Source: Heliocidaris tuberculata (Eukaryota > Echinodermata > Echinoidea > Camarodonta > Echinometridae). From it: a DNA stretch of 64,000 nt. The notes under the pieces were generated by a model. The model was not told the DNA's origin, made no database searches, and saw only the letters and a program-made list of their open reading frames with translations. The stretch covers positions 24,724,393-24,788,392 of the forward strand of contig CM046837.1 of assembly GCA_025618425.1 (NCBI GenBank), in the 5' to 3' direction. Positions 11,396-23,900 of this stretch are shown here, piece by piece (the stretch's first letter is position 1; each line of letters begins with the position of its first letter). Made by a program: the position numbers and the translations under genes.

Positions 11396-12302
11396 TTTTA
11401 TGTTAATTAGTTATAAAAGGTCATGAATATTCAGATTTATAATTTCAATAATTTTACGCGCTGCGCGGAGGCCAAACTCTGATTTTCGCTGGTACACTGA
11501 AAAAATTTCGGCTTCATAGGCTAATACATGAAAAGTGGGAGCAGTGTGCACTTTTGACCCGTCGGAAATGCCCCCATGGAAAGCCGGATGCAGAAGCGGA
11601 GTTGAGCCCCCCTGCCCAGTGGATAAAGCAACGCCCTCTACGTTTGATGCGACCGGTGCACTATGTTTGGGCTCGCAGAAAAATACCACGGCTGTATTGT
11701 TTCAATATAATTTTATGCATTTTTAGAATCAAATAATTCGACACTGTGAAGTCTTTTCTACGAAATAACTGCAAAATCAGGTAAAATAAGACAGTGTACC
11801 ATTAAAAATTCTAAAGGTGATTTAATGTGACAATCAGTGTAATGTCTTGATCCCGGCGCCTTATACTGGCCGCCATGTTGTTTTCCCCAAGAAGCACAGC
11901 CGCGTGCACTGTGGAGATGTAAAGGACACAGGCTTTATGTGTTATGAAGTGCATGATTTCTTCTTGTTTTTCAGTCTTCTTTGTTCTTTGTTTGGGGGGG
12001 GGGGGGTTATATGGACATGTCATGACGTAAGTTTATTGTTTTAATTTTGAATAAATTGTAACAATTCTTTAATATCATGTGTCAATATTCATCTGTGAAT
12101 CTTGTACATTTTAAACTTTTTTTCTCATAAACCAATCTACATTGCTTATAAATTACCATTGTCTTTTCTAAAATCTTTGCATAAACTTATCGCTGCCATT
12201 ACTGTCATTGGTTTATGTCATCGGTTTAATGAGAAAATATTTCAGTCCAACAAAGGCAAAATTTATTCAGTAAATCCTAATAACTCAGACAATCGTAAAA
12301 GA

Positions 12303-12305
12303 CGG

Positions 12306-12336
<31 letters not shown>
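12303..12336 (+). repeat. (CA)n microsatellite
   Basis: About 16 CA units in AT-rich DNA. The long open frame across it is not convincing as a gene. The flanks from 11396 to 13430 hold no recognised gene; a poly(C) run lies near 12710. Confidence 0.85.
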
Positions 12337-12337
<1 letters not shown>

Positions 12338-13575
12338 CACTATAATCATATTATGTTTGAGTGTACTAGCCTATAATTTTGGATATTCCCATTTTTCACG
12401 GGCTTGGTATTTTCACATCACAAACAATCATGCACCACTTTTGAATGTGTTTGAGAGAAACATAGCACCACACACATCATACATACAAATCATTGTCATA
12501 TACACGAAGACATGGTCACACAGACAGAAATTTCAAAAATCAACTAGTCCTTCTGCCACAATTTTTCCCACCAAGACTATTTTCTTTTGCACATTCAATT
12601 TGAATCTATTGGAATTCACGCTGTAATCAAATTCTGAACATTTTAAGAATCGCTGCATTTTTCATCATGGTGTTCCACTTGTTGTCTTACACGCTAACCC
12701 TGAACCCGCCCCCCCCCCCCCCCCAAAAAAAAAGGCCACGATATTATTTTGAACGCATGTTCAATTAATTCTTAGCTATTGAATATTGTGGGTAATTCTG
12801 AAGGATTTTCAAAGGATATAATCTTTGAAGATGTTGAACATTACCTGTAGAGTGAAGGTCTGGTGCACACAAAGCGTTATTTCAATTAGCCCATTTAGGG
12901 ACATGTGAATGGGGCAATTGACTTCTGACCCTCGCTGAATTTATTGGTATGTTATTAACCCGAACAATATTTTCATATGTGAGTTAGTAAAAGTGTGTCG
13001 GTATTTGACGTTCTGCAGAAAGGGGAGCTGACGTCGCTTGTCCGAATTCAGCGTTCGAGTTTTGAGAGCGAGAGAAGCAGAAGAACAAATAATTTGGCAC
13101 TCTGTCTCATCCCTCTATTTTCTCCCTGCCTCTCTGCCTACATGTCTGTTTTTTGTGTCTCTGTCTGTCCGTCTGTTTTTCTGTCCGCCTGTCTCTCTGT
13201 CACAAGCAATATGCCATATTCCTTGTCAATATGCCATATTCCTTGTGTGCACCTGAGAGGTTGCCCCCTATTAGCTCTCTGCGAATTGCTGATTTTATAT
13301 GGTTTATATCCACTGCACCTTTTTGATATTATACCCAGAGTTATATTAGAACACCAAGCACCTTGTGGACAACTTTTGGTGAGTTTTATTGCTGGGATCG
13401 TGTGGAACCTTTGAAAGTAAAATGTTGGTCCTGTATGTACAAGAGCTATATAGACACCATATTGTCTTCACTACATGCAGTCAGTGCCAAGTTTGTGCAG
13501 TGGAGATGAATAGCAGATGGCTCATTCATCTATTGATAGTGCTCCTTTCAGTGACATAAAGACAGTAACTACATA

Positions 13576-14103
13576 ATGGCCCTGAAATGGATTACTGGCC
13601 TTCTTATACTAACTCTCTTTTTGTGTACGTCTCATCATGAATGGAATGAATGGGGTCATTTCAGTCTCAATTCTCCCATACACTATGGGTGTGGAAAACC
13701 TTCACCACAGACACCAGTAATAAGGAGCATAAGAACACTGAAATATTTGGGTAGACATATTCAGTATAACTCAAATTCAACAGCTACTTTCCAGATATCC
13801 CTCACCATTTATGGCGATATAGAACCCAACCCAGGACCCCACCCCGCAACAGTAACAGCGATCGACACAGACGACCAGGACCCCACCCCTGGATCAGTAA
13901 CGGTGATGAAGAACCTACATGTACTGCTGGAGCCTGTCGATACAGAAGAAATTCTTGCTGCTTGCATCTCAGCGACCATCCATCTTCACACCATGCATCG
14001 CAAACCTTCGAGCTCGACTATGATGTTTGGAAAAGGATCCATGAGCTTGGAATTTCGCGAAAGCGCAAAACGCATCGCGGAACAAAAGGAAGAGGAAGGT
14101 TGA
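13576..14103 (+). pseudogene. LINE N-terminal leader with 2A-like peptide (frameshifted)
   Basis: From the ATG at 13576, residues 1-18 (MALKWITGLLILTLFLCT) form a signal-peptide-like hydrophobic stretch. Residues 56-64 read KYLGRHIQY, residues 71-76 read TFQISL, and residues 81-88 are DIEPNPGP, a full match to the 2A consensus D-x-E-x-N-P-G-P. 2A peptides make the ribosome skip the bond between the last G and P (here G87/P88), so an 87-residue leader would be released. The frame then runs out of register with the endonuclease frame, which overlaps it by over 200 bp, so a one-base indel lies between the 2A motif and about 14010. The leader resembles that of the intact LINE at 48-52 kb. Confidence 0.75.
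13816..13839 (+). other. 2A-like ribosome-skipping motif DIEPNPGP
   Basis: These codons spell DIEPNPGP preceded by TIYG. All consensus positions of the 2A core are present. The predicted skip site is between the codons ending 13836 and starting 13837. Confidence 0.8.
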
Positions 14104-15557
14104 ATAATAGTCGATATCTACCGACAGGATCAACGTCCTCGACTACAGACACAAACCTGCAAACAATACCATCTCTGATCAGAGAACGGAAAGTAATATA
14201 TAAAAGAAAAAGACATATAAGTAAAACTAATTTAAAATCAGTTACCTTGTTAAAAGCAAATGATATGCTATATGATATACCTCGTATCATTTTGAGCAAT
14301 GTTCGCTCAATAAGTAATAAGATTGATGAAATAGAGGTTGTTGCTAGTGATAAGAAAGTTGATTTAATTGCATTGACAGAAACATGGATTGATGAAAATA
14401 CTCCGCCTGATTCATTATCTGTAAATGGTTTCACTTTATTCTCGAAACCTAGAATCGGAAGAAGAGGTGGCGGGGTTGCATTTTACGTGAACGATTGTTT
14501 TAATCCTCGTATTCTTCCTGTCATTGTACCTGATGAAATTGAGGCAATATGGGTTATTATGAGGCCAAAGTTGCTACCACGTGAAATTTCATGTATTGTT
14601 ATTTGCGTTTTGTATTTTCCACCACGTAATCAATTTCAAAATGAATATATTGAACACATTACCTCAACAGTTGATAATGTACTCCTCCAACACCCAGATG
14701 CTGGTATATTCATAGTAGGAGACATGAATGACCTTAATATTCAAAGTATTCTTAATAATGAGAATTTTGACCAGGTTGTAAATGAACCAACTAGAGAGAA
14801 TAATGTTCTAGATAAAATTATTACACATTGTAGTAAATTTTATTCACCGGTTGTGTTAATGTCCCCTCTTGGCAGAAGTGATCATAACTGTGTATTGTTA
14901 TCCCCACTTCCATCTATATCGCGACCAAAAAGGAAAATTAAGAGAAGAGTTGTTCGCCCTCTTCCTGGTAGTGGTTTGCGATTATTTGGTCAGTGGATCA
15001 CTCAGAATTCATGGAGTGAAGTATCACAGTTATTAGATCCTTCTGATAAATGTTCATTATTTCTTGATTCTATATTGTCAAAGTTGAATAAATACTTACC
15101 TATCAAAGAAGTTGAACTCAATAACAAAGATAAGGAATGGATGACTCCACAATTAAAGGCCATGTTTAATCGAAGAGAAGAGGCTTTTCAATGCAAAGAT
15201 AAACCGCTTTGGCGACGTTTGCGGAATAAGGTCAATCGTATGATAATGTATAATAAAAATCGTTATTATAATACTCGTGTGTCACATCTTAAAACAACAA
15301 ACCCAGGCGTATGGTATAGGCAGATTAAGATTATAACTAAAAGAAATTTAGACTCACCAGTCATAAAGGTACTAGGTATTGCAGATGATGACCCTAAATG
15401 CTACGAGAAAACAGCGGACGCTATTAACAAGCAGTTTATATCAATAACGACAGACCTCCGACCCTTGGACAGGAGCAGATTGCCAGCGTACTTACCTTCA
15501 CCATCAATATGCCCAGAGGTTCAACCATATGAGGTCTACACCATGCTTAAAAAGTAA
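13962..15557 (+). pseudogene. LINE endonuclease and start of RT ORF
   Basis: The frame covers the post-2A linker (FELDYDVWKRIHELGISRKR, followed by a basic run ending KGRGR), then an APE-type endonuclease. Visible motifs are LSNVRSISNKIDE, TETWID, RIGRRGGGVAFYV, VGDMND and GRSDHNCV, which correspond to the catalytic N, E, D and SDH positions of this nuclease family. The usual connector follows (KEWMTPQLKAM, LRNKVNRMI). A TAA at 15555 within 'MLKK*KVTK' ends the frame, and a one-base shift is needed to continue into the RT. The nominal start at 13962 is a TTG; the frame is open further upstream and the true start would be the leader ATG at 13576. Confidence 0.8.
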
Positions 15558-15574
15558 AAAGTAACAAAGCGGGA

Positions 15575-15752
15575 TTGAAGGAAGACCTACCACCTCGTAT
15601 TATTCGCGAATTCGCTTACGAATTAAGTCAACCAGTAGCAGATATCCTAAATGCATCTTTTCATCAGGGCATAGTTCCATGGCAGTGGAAGAGAAGTCAA
15701 ATTGTTCCAATCCCGAAATCTCATCCACCAACGATTGAGCAACTACGCCCCA
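15575..15752 (+). pseudogene. LINE RT, N-terminal piece before insertion
   Basis: Reads LKEDLPPRIIREFAYELSQP, then FHQGIVPWQWKRSQIVPIPK and QLRP. This is the RT finger start (motif 'lRPISLT') cut exactly where the 15753-17057 element begins. The reading frame resumes after that element. Confidence 0.8.
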
Positions 15753-17057
15753 CACTGTTAAAACATGTATTAAAAAAATACGGATTAAAAAATTGTTGAT
15801 TAAAAATCGCTCAACATTGGTTATAAAATGAGTGTTGCTTAAAAATGACTTTTAATCTTGCGTGGGTTGAAAATATTGTTGATTAAAATCATTGTTTTTA
15901 ATCTTGTTGGTTACTTTGTAACCAACATTGATTAAAAACAGTGTTCTCGGCTTTCCCGCCAAAATGATAGTGCTAACTGTCGAGACACTTTATCTTTTTG
16001 TTGGTTAAACTTTGATCAAAGTTGATTAGAATACCGATCGCGGGACTGAACAGCGCATGGATTTGGAACAAATTTGCTGCGCGCATATCTATCGCAGAAA
16101 TTGTTTGCGATAAAAATGGAAGGCGTTGTCATTCAAGTCGCTGAATGATTGGGGATTTTCAAAGAGCTTGTCAGCGTGTTTGAAGGTGAGAAACTCTTTT
16201 CATATATGTGATTGTTGTCTAGCTTAATCTTGGGAAGAAATAGATCTATAGTGTGATCTTTCTTTCTAATTAAAACGGCTTGGGAGCTAGTTCGACCTGC
16301 TCGATCTGGACTAGACCTGGCTAAGCCAGGCCCACTGGTAGATCTACTGACTACGCCTACGGTAGCTAGGAGGCGACGCCGGCGGTATGGCGGTATGTTC
16401 ACCTTCGCGGATGTCCATATTTCGCGGACATGTCAATACGACAAAAACTGAAACTAGAACTAGAACTTGAAAAAAAAAAGATATAGCATCAATGTAGGCG
16501 TAGGTGTAGTCTACGGCCGGTGGGCCTGGCTTAGTCAGGTCTAGTCCAGGTCTGAGCAGGTCGAACTTCCCAAACCGCTTAACTTAGAAAGCAAGATCAC
16601 ACAGTAGATCTATTTCTTTATAAGATTAAGCTAGACAACAGTCACAGATATGAAAAGAGTTTCTCACGTACCAAATGAGGCTAACCAACAAATGGTTAAA
16701 CATTTAACCAACAATTTGTTTAAGTTTAATCAACACCAATTTAACCAATGTTGAGCAAAATACGATTAACCAACAAATGGTTAAACATTTAACCAACAAA
16801 ATAAAACTAACCAACAAATGGTTAAACATTTAACCAACAATATGTTTAAGTTTAATCAACACCGATTTAACCAACGTTGAGCGAAATACGATTAACCAAC
16901 AAATGATTAAAACTTTTAATCAACCACAGGTTAAACTTTAATCAACAGGCCGTTGATTAAAGTTTTAACCTACAAATGTGTGGTTCACCTGGTAATCCTC
17001 GGTTGATTAAAATTTTAACCAACAAGATTAAAAATTTTAATCAACGTTCTAACAGTG
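15753..17057. mobile_element. Inverted-repeat DNA element inserted in LINE RT
   Basis: The ends are CACTGTTA(A/G)AAC and its complement (TAACAGTG), and a 2-bp CA flanks both sides. Removing the element with one CA restores the frame CGC CCC ATA GCG TTA ACA, giving QLRPIALTS across the site. Inside are long imperfect inverted arms (about 16176-16385 against 16490-16672) and sub-terminal arrays of 'ttgattaaa' and 'aaccaacaaatggttaaac' words, also inverted. No transposase is visible, so it is non-autonomous. CACTG ends hint at a CACTA/Chapaev-like group, but the 2-bp duplication does not fit that well. Confidence 0.75.
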
Positions 17058-18133
17058 CATAGCGTTAACAAGTCGTTTTGCAAAAATAGCAGAATCATTT
17101 ATTGCCAAGTGGCTCCTGGAAGACATATCAAAGTACATTGATCCTCATCAGTATGGCAACAGACCCGGTTTATCAACATCTCACTATCTTATTAAACTTT
17201 TACATACCATTTTTGAAAATTGTGATAGACCAAAATCTATGTCAACTATTGTTTGTACAGACTTTTCGAAAGCATTTGACAGACTGCATCACAATATTTT
17301 GATCAGGAAATCGATTGATCTTAATGTCAGACCATGTTTAATTAATTGGATAATAAGCTTCTTAGAACAACGATCACAGTGTGTGAAATATCAAAATGTA
17401 CTTTCAGAATATGTAACTACCCATGCCTGTGTCCCTCAAGGTACAATCAATACTACAACATGTACTAGATCAATTATTGGAATGGACAGAAAGTAATCGC
17501 GTGAAATTAAATCCTCAAAAATGCACTGCAATGAGAATAACATTTATGAAAAATCCATCTACACCTCAGATATTGAGTATTGGTGATTCACGATTGTTAT
17601 ATGTAGAAACTGTAAAAATCCTGGGAGTCTACATCAAACAAAATTTGAAATGGGACACTCACATAAATGAAGTTTTAAAAAAGTGCAATAGAAAACTCTA
17701 TATGTTTAGAATGGTTAAGCAATATAAACTACCAATTCCCGATTTAATTCAAATCTATGTTGGATATATTCGTCCTGTTTTGGAGTATTGCGCACCTGTT
17801 TTCAACGGAGGTCTTACTGTAAATCATATACAAAGTCTAGAAAGAATCCAGAAAAGAATATGGAGAATTATTTTAGGTAAAAGTTATATAGACTATGAAG
17901 ATGCCCTGAAACGATGCCAACTTGAACGATTGCAAATAAGGAGAGAACAATTGTGTATCGATTTTGCTGAATCTTTACCTAAAAACCCATATTGTAAAGG
18001 TTGGTTACCTGAACGAAAACTTGTTGGCATGTCATTAAGAAACATACAAAAGTATAGTCAATATAAATGTAAAACCTCTCGTTTCAAACAAAGTGCAATA
18101 CCATATTTTATTGATCTTCTTAATAATAGTTGA
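17058..18133 (+). pseudogene. LINE RT, C-terminal part with catalytic deletion
   Basis: The RT resumes with SRFAKIAESFIAKWLLEDIS and keeps motif A (CTDFSKAFDRLHHN) and THACVPQGT of motif B. At about 17442 the sequence jumps directly to VQSILQHVLDQLLEWTESN and VKLNPQKCTAM in another frame. The stretch between, which should carry the GPLLF and Y-x-D-D catalytic motif, is missing. The thumb and tail (ILGVYIKQNLKWDTHINEVL; CAPVFNGG; to the stop near 18133) are intact in sequence. Confidence 0.85.
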
Positions 18134-18417
18134 TTTTTCTGATTTTTTTAATAAACTTATATCTATTTTTATTTTGTATACTTATCCCTTTTCAATCAGG
18201 CCAACATTTTGACTTTCATATTAATATATGTTACATTCTAGAAATGTTATCAATAATTATTCTTTTATATATACATTGTATTATATTTTCACTCTTTTAT
18301 CTTTGTGAGCACGTACATTTTAGCCTTTTGGCTGCAGCATGTGCATTTTATTTGTATTCTGTGTTTTCTTTTTCGAAATAAACTTGAATTGAATTGAATT
18401 GAATTGAATTGAATTGA

Positions 18418-20563
18418 TTCATTTTATTGTTCTGACAGCAAAATTCTAAAATTTGTGTGAATTATACAAAGAAGAAATCCTTACAGGGAAAAGATGACTT
18501 ATGACTATTTTGTACATGTAGGTAAATTCATGAAGGAAAAGGAGAGAAATAATAGTGTGAAATTACTCATTTCAACCTTGTAATGGCGGTATTGCTATTT
18601 TGGTAATAGATGAGTTAGACTATTTTTTCTTAATTCTATGTGTTCTGCCACTTGATCAAGAGAGGGCGATAATTCATTAAATTCAGAGCTAATTGAATGT
18701 ATGTATATAGCTCTGATTAAATTCTTGTAACAGGTGGGAAAAAACACTTCAGATTCCAAGACCCACCCAAGGGTGATTGTGTGTGTAGTGTACCCTATTG
18801 CTGTACAGAGTGAGTGGGCTCACTTTAGTTAGTTTGCTCTTTGAGTGAGGTTGTGTTCTGAGGAGCCAGCAAGCAATGACCCTCAGTTTGTGTTAATTCT
18901 GGAGGAGATTCCTACCCACCATGTTGGTGAGTTTAGTAAATTTTCTACCAAGTTTTATTTCAGTGCTAAAACCAGAAACTTGAATGTATAAAAATGCGAT
19001 TTTCAACATGAATTTTTTAAACAAGAGTTTGTGCATGTCAAAAACTTTGAAAGAAAAATTAATGTTTGTTTTAAAGTCAGTCAGCTATACATGTACATGT
19101 TATGCTGTGAAGTTCTGATTATTTGTGAAGGCTTTTAATTCAGTCATTTATTAAAGTGATATTTAAGATAATATGAGTAGTTCAATATTGCTCAGATTGA
19201 TGTGAATTTATGCTTACTTTTAATATATGGCTAGTAAGAATTTCACAGACAAATTAATAAAGTTAGATATTTGTCTGTACTTGCTAATTAATAAGGTGGA
19301 CAAATACTAAAGAATAAATTACTGTAAATAATATGATCTGTGAGAAAGTTGATTAATAAAATAAGGATATGCATTTTTGGATAATGGGAATTTATTCAAT
19401 TTGTAAAAGGGTCCTTTGGTCAGGGAGCTGTTGTCACTGGGACAGCACCTCGAATATGGAGCTACTGCTACAAAGGCTTCAGTAATTTGATTTCCTGAAC
19501 CATGGCGGTGAAGCTTTTATCTTCAGAATTTGTATCCTGAGTTTCCATCTTGAGTTTCCAGTTGGACTCTGAAACGTCACGCAACTTCGTATCGATGACC
19601 ACGCCTACTCTTCAATGACGATGGTCATCCAAGATTTCGCCAGCTATTTGGTACACCTTCAACCGTTCGAGGACTCGCGATAGCACCACGTCGTTGACAG
19701 CGACAGGGCCCTGTCGTCAATCCTCATCGACAGAACTTTCAGTGGACTGAATCCATTTAAACAGGGAAGTCCTTTAATTCATTTTAATAATAACTATCAG
19801 TAACCAAATGATTAATTCTTACAATTCATTATAATACAATTCATTATAATTAATTCTGCATATGAGAAATGTTGTTCGATCTGTAATAGAGTTGTGAATA
19901 TCTGACAATAATTTTCACAGCAACCAGTTAAAACATAAATTCTTTTGAATGAGAAGTTTCGATTATTTGATTGAATGCTCTTTGAACCAAATTTGATACA
20001 GTTGTAATAAACAGCTTGAAACCTTAAAATTCATTTGTACAGTGCAATTACTTTCGTGTACTTTGACCATGTCATAGCTCTCTTCACTATAAAAAAGGAT
20101 GCTTGGGGTATGTGAGGTCGTCTATGTGATTTTGGGTATTGGTAGCCAAAACATTAAACGAAAACCCAAGTTTGATCCCGACACTCTCTATCAATTCCCT
20201 TCTCTCATTTCCTCCCGCTCACTCTATTTCTCCACCGTTCATCTCAACCTCTCTAGATTTCTCACTGCCTTTCTTTTTACTATATCCTCTCCCTCTTCAG
20301 CCCCTCTCTGTTGAACCTTCCCCTCAGCTCTCATTCTCTCTTTTTCCTCCCCCCCCCCCTCTCTCTCTCTTATCTCTTTCTCTCTCTCTCCCTCTGTGCA
20401 TCTTCTCCGCCCCCCCCCCCTCTCTCTCTCATGTCTCTTTTCTACGACCTTAGTTCATTATAAGTTAATCATGTCCAATACTCCAAAGCTAGAAATCATA
20501 AAATACTTTAAAGGGATTTAGACCCGGCACTCAAGAGGGCGCTGTTGGATGGTGTGATACAGT
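18418..20563. other. Spacer; possible short spliced transcript or solo LTR
   Basis: No firm gene. An ATG in good context (CCACCATGTTG|gtgagt, 18921) could splice to 19410 ('gtaaaag|GGTCC'), giving MLGPLVRELLSLGQHLEYGA and eight more residues before the stop at 19488. AATAAA lies near 20007. The layout of an early donor, poly(A) signal and TG/CA-like limits (about 18779-20043) could also be a solo LTR. No target duplication was found. A polypyrimidine (TC)n region lies at 20210-20440. Confidence 0.2.
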
Positions 20564-20712
20564 GCCATCCATACATAGAGTTTGGCCAACTCTGCTCCAG
20601 TGGGTAACAATATGGCGGCCCGTTGCTTTGTTAGGCAAGCATGCAACAAAGGAATATACGCCATGTTGTGACCAACTGAAACCGAGTTGGCCAAACTCTG
20701 TGTATAGATGGC
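20564..20712. mobile_element. Palindromic MITE
   Basis: GCCATCCATACATAGAGTTT at the left pairs with the right arm ending 'tgtatagatggc'. Both arms contain the inverted word 'gttggccaaactc'. About 149 bp long with no coding capacity. Confidence 0.65.
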
Positions 20713-20724
20713 TCTGGTGTGATA

Positions 20725-20914
20725 TAGAGTACCTTTATATAGAGAGTAGCGACATGGACGTCTGACTTTTCTGGAAACAAAATGGCGTTCGAATTCTTTC
20801 TATTGAGAGAGCATCCAGGTGCTCATCGGAATTGAATAGAAATGTTGCATAGCAGTGGAAACAAAATGGCGTTTAAATCATGAGTTGTCGCTACTCTTTA
20901 ATAGAGGCACTCTA
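20725..20914. mobile_element. Palindromic MITE adjacent to the previous one
   Basis: Left arm 'tagagtacc' to 'agagtagcgac' mirrors right arm 'gtcgctactc' to 'ggcactcta'. Inside, the word GGAAACAAAATGGCGTT occurs twice in direct orientation. Confidence 0.6.
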
Positions 20915-23900
20915 GTGTGATACCACTGAACTCTACATCTTGGCTCAAAGTTCTCAGCCGAGCGAGAAACTTTACACATCTGCGCATGCTAGAAGCCACA
21001 TACATTCAGCTCACCGACCCTATTCTGTGTCGACAGAAAGAGTTCGGTGAGGACGCTCCCAGTTCGTAGATACAATCTGAGCATGAGCAGATAAAGGTCA
21101 TTTGTACCCAAATTGTAAAACCCACTGAGACGGGTACAGTCGGAGAGGAGGAGATCAATTAACTCGCCGTTCAGACCGAAATCGTTTTGAATCTGTAACG
21201 GTCAACGAAGCACTCACGTTCAGAAGTTCACCTTTTTACCAAAATTTCCCCCTCTCGTTTCTCCATTGTTTGTGGGCGGATTTCGCTCAGAATTTCAGGA
21301 ATGATTTGAAAGAGTCATATCAATGTGCACATGAAATAAAAAATAAAATGATGAATTACTTTTCATTTTTATCAAACCTTTCATGTTTTGTTGTCCTTCA
21401 AAACTACCCTCAGATTATTTACAGACAAATCCTGACGTTTCGCTCAATATTCATTATCAAGTACATACATATTCTTGAGACTTTTACGGACCTCGTGACG
21501 AAATTTTCGCCGTGCCGAAGCCTTACTTTCGGAGATACAATGGAAAATATATTGGGTTATTTTCACAAACTGAAAACTGTGTAGGAACAGTAACCTGAAA
21601 AAAATATGACGTCATGGCTAGAAATCAGACTGCGCGCATGCGCACTATTACATAACACGATCACCTGTTCGAGGCACTGCAGCGCAGAAGTGTCGGCAGA
21701 CGGTGGTACCTGGAGAAAACTGCCAAAGAAAGACAGGTAAGGGCGTATTTACACATAATAATAATGACAGAATACATGTAATTATTATTATCATTATCAT
21801 AATTATTTCTTTTACTATTATTATCAGTGGTGGATTTAGGGGGGCACATCCAGCCCGTGCCCCACCCCCCCCCCTTGAAAGAAAAATGTACATTGTACCC
21901 CCCCCCCCCCCGATTATTAATATAACATTTCTCTTATTACTACTGCTACTGCATATTTTATTTTCATGATTGATCAAAATCAGTGGACTAGCAATGAAGT
22001 CGTAGCAGCAGCAGCAGCAGCAGTAGAAGTAGTAGTAGATTTTATAAATAGAATCATCGTGTCAAAGTAGAAGCTCCCCTTCCTCCTGTTCCACACCAGA
22101 TCGATGACCTCATTGACCTGGCACACACAGCCAAGCAGCACTGGTTCAGCTGCTGCAGCAGACGACATGAGAGTTTACTAAGTACATGTCAGTGCTGTGT
22201 CGATGGTAAACGGTAAAGCCATGAGGTCGATAATTAGTTTATTTCAGGTTTATTTCCGTAAATATATATTTACTATGAATTTCTGAGGCATTTGGAAGAT
22301 TATTCAAATCTTCCAAAGATTACATTTTCCCCCACGAAATCACGTGAAAGCCGTTTTATGTTTCAAACCCAACAAGAATTAGCATAATGTGGGACTGTAT
22401 TATTGAGAATGACGTCATCGCCACGGAAAGCGACTCGGTAGATCAGCGTTCGGATTCAAGGTACGAAAATGCATTGTATTTGATTTTTTACAGACATTTT
22501 CGGATGCATGGTTTTTAGAAAATGATATTTCACACAAAGTATCTTTAATATCTGATTAATGACATACTCCAATATCTCTTTTGTTTTCCGATTAGAAATG
22601 TGTAATTTTAATGCATATTTTGGACTTTTATTTTGTATTTTTAATGTAATGTTTCTTGTACGTTTGTCCCCGTTTTTCCATCGATTTTGAAAAAAAAAAT
22701 ATGATGACTAGTTAATCTGCTGATTCCCATTTTCAAAACCATTAAAGTAGATATTCATTGATTTTTAAAACTGACTTAAGTTTCATTATTGCGTAGGTGA
22801 AGTTTGTCAAAATTCGACGCTTGCAAACATTCGAAGTAATGATTATTATCAATTACAAATTGCTAAAATACAGCCCCGACATAGCACCTGAACAGCTCTC
22901 CGAAAGCCGCTGAAATGTGTGACGTCAAAGACAGGACGTTAATTGCACAAGCAGACGATGTCCCATAACATCTCACATATTTTCAGTGCCTGTTTTGTCA
23001 TCTTCTCTTCAGTTATTTCACTTCACTAGCATTAGTCTATTATGTTTAATACATATATTGCCTCACTCTAAACCCCGTCCATGGGTTTATTTGGATGGAA
23101 AATGAAGCGTTACAAGAATAAAGGAATCAGTTGCTTGCAACAAAATAGACGCCATTGCATTCACAGCTGCATACACCGCTGGACGTTCGGCGTTGAATGA
23201 GGGATGAATACCGTCCTTGCAATCATTCAGCGGGCTTTTCGATTTGAAAGTGTGGTTTCTTTGATTGTTCATTAACCCTCATCCTATATATTTACAAACA
23301 AAAGATTTCAGTAATCAGAATCTGTTTCATTCCCATTTTAGAATGGTGTGAAATATGGGCACGTTTGAATACACTGAATTCTTTATAATTTGAGAAATAA
23401 CTGCACTGCACTTATGTTCATTCTTTATGGGACGTCGTCTGCTTGGACAGGATTGTTCCCTTTATTGACGTCATTGAAACATTGTTATTTTTTTGGCGAA
23501 GCGCTTGTATATCGCAGATGCTGGGAGGTAGTTTTATTTGTATTATTGTTTAATTACCTGATATGTAGTTGACTTTAAACTGATACGATTGCTATCTGTT
23601 AACTTGCCAGTTTCTAGTGATACATTATTTATCATATTTGTAATTTTCTTTGAATGTGTACTTTAAGATCATTCAGATTCATGGTCATATGCCAAAGTTA
23701 TAGCAGTTTTGCTTCGACACTTCCCCAGCGGTTTCACCGAAACATCGTGTTCATTCAACAGAAAAGCGAGGTCAAATCAATGCGAATTCTTGGGTTAATT
23801 GCACCGTTCGGCACTGCCTGGGTACTGGATACATGCTCATGATAGTCATGTAATCATTATTTATGTATTTATCAGAGGAACATTCTATGATACACAGATG

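Larger units (their letters stand above)
13430..18417 (+). mobile_element. Decayed CR1-group LINE with nested DNA transposon
   Basis: A near full-length non-LTR retrotransposon. In order it has a leader with 2A motif, a basic linker, an APE-type endonuclease, a reverse transcriptase, and a 3' end with five or six GAATT-type units after AATAAACTTGAATTG (about 18378-18416). A 1.3 kb inverted-repeat element is inserted in the RT (15753-17057). Frameshifts, one stop and a deletion of the RT catalytic segment show that it can no longer move itself. The 5' boundary is uncertain. Confidence 0.85.

Noticed and set aside
12102..12626. 174-residue open frame
   Set aside because: Crosses a (CA)n microsatellite, biased composition, no domain or splice support.
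21980..22168. Minus-strand frame MSSAAAAEPVLLGCVC... as a first exon
   Set aside because: No convincing donor, and the distal part is a CAG/CTG-type repeat; kept only as a remark.
23087..23272. Minus-strand frame with CKDGIHPSFNAERPAVYAAV
   Set aside because: It looks somewhat protein-like and recalls a hydrolase end motif, but is short, has no splice context and no second motif.
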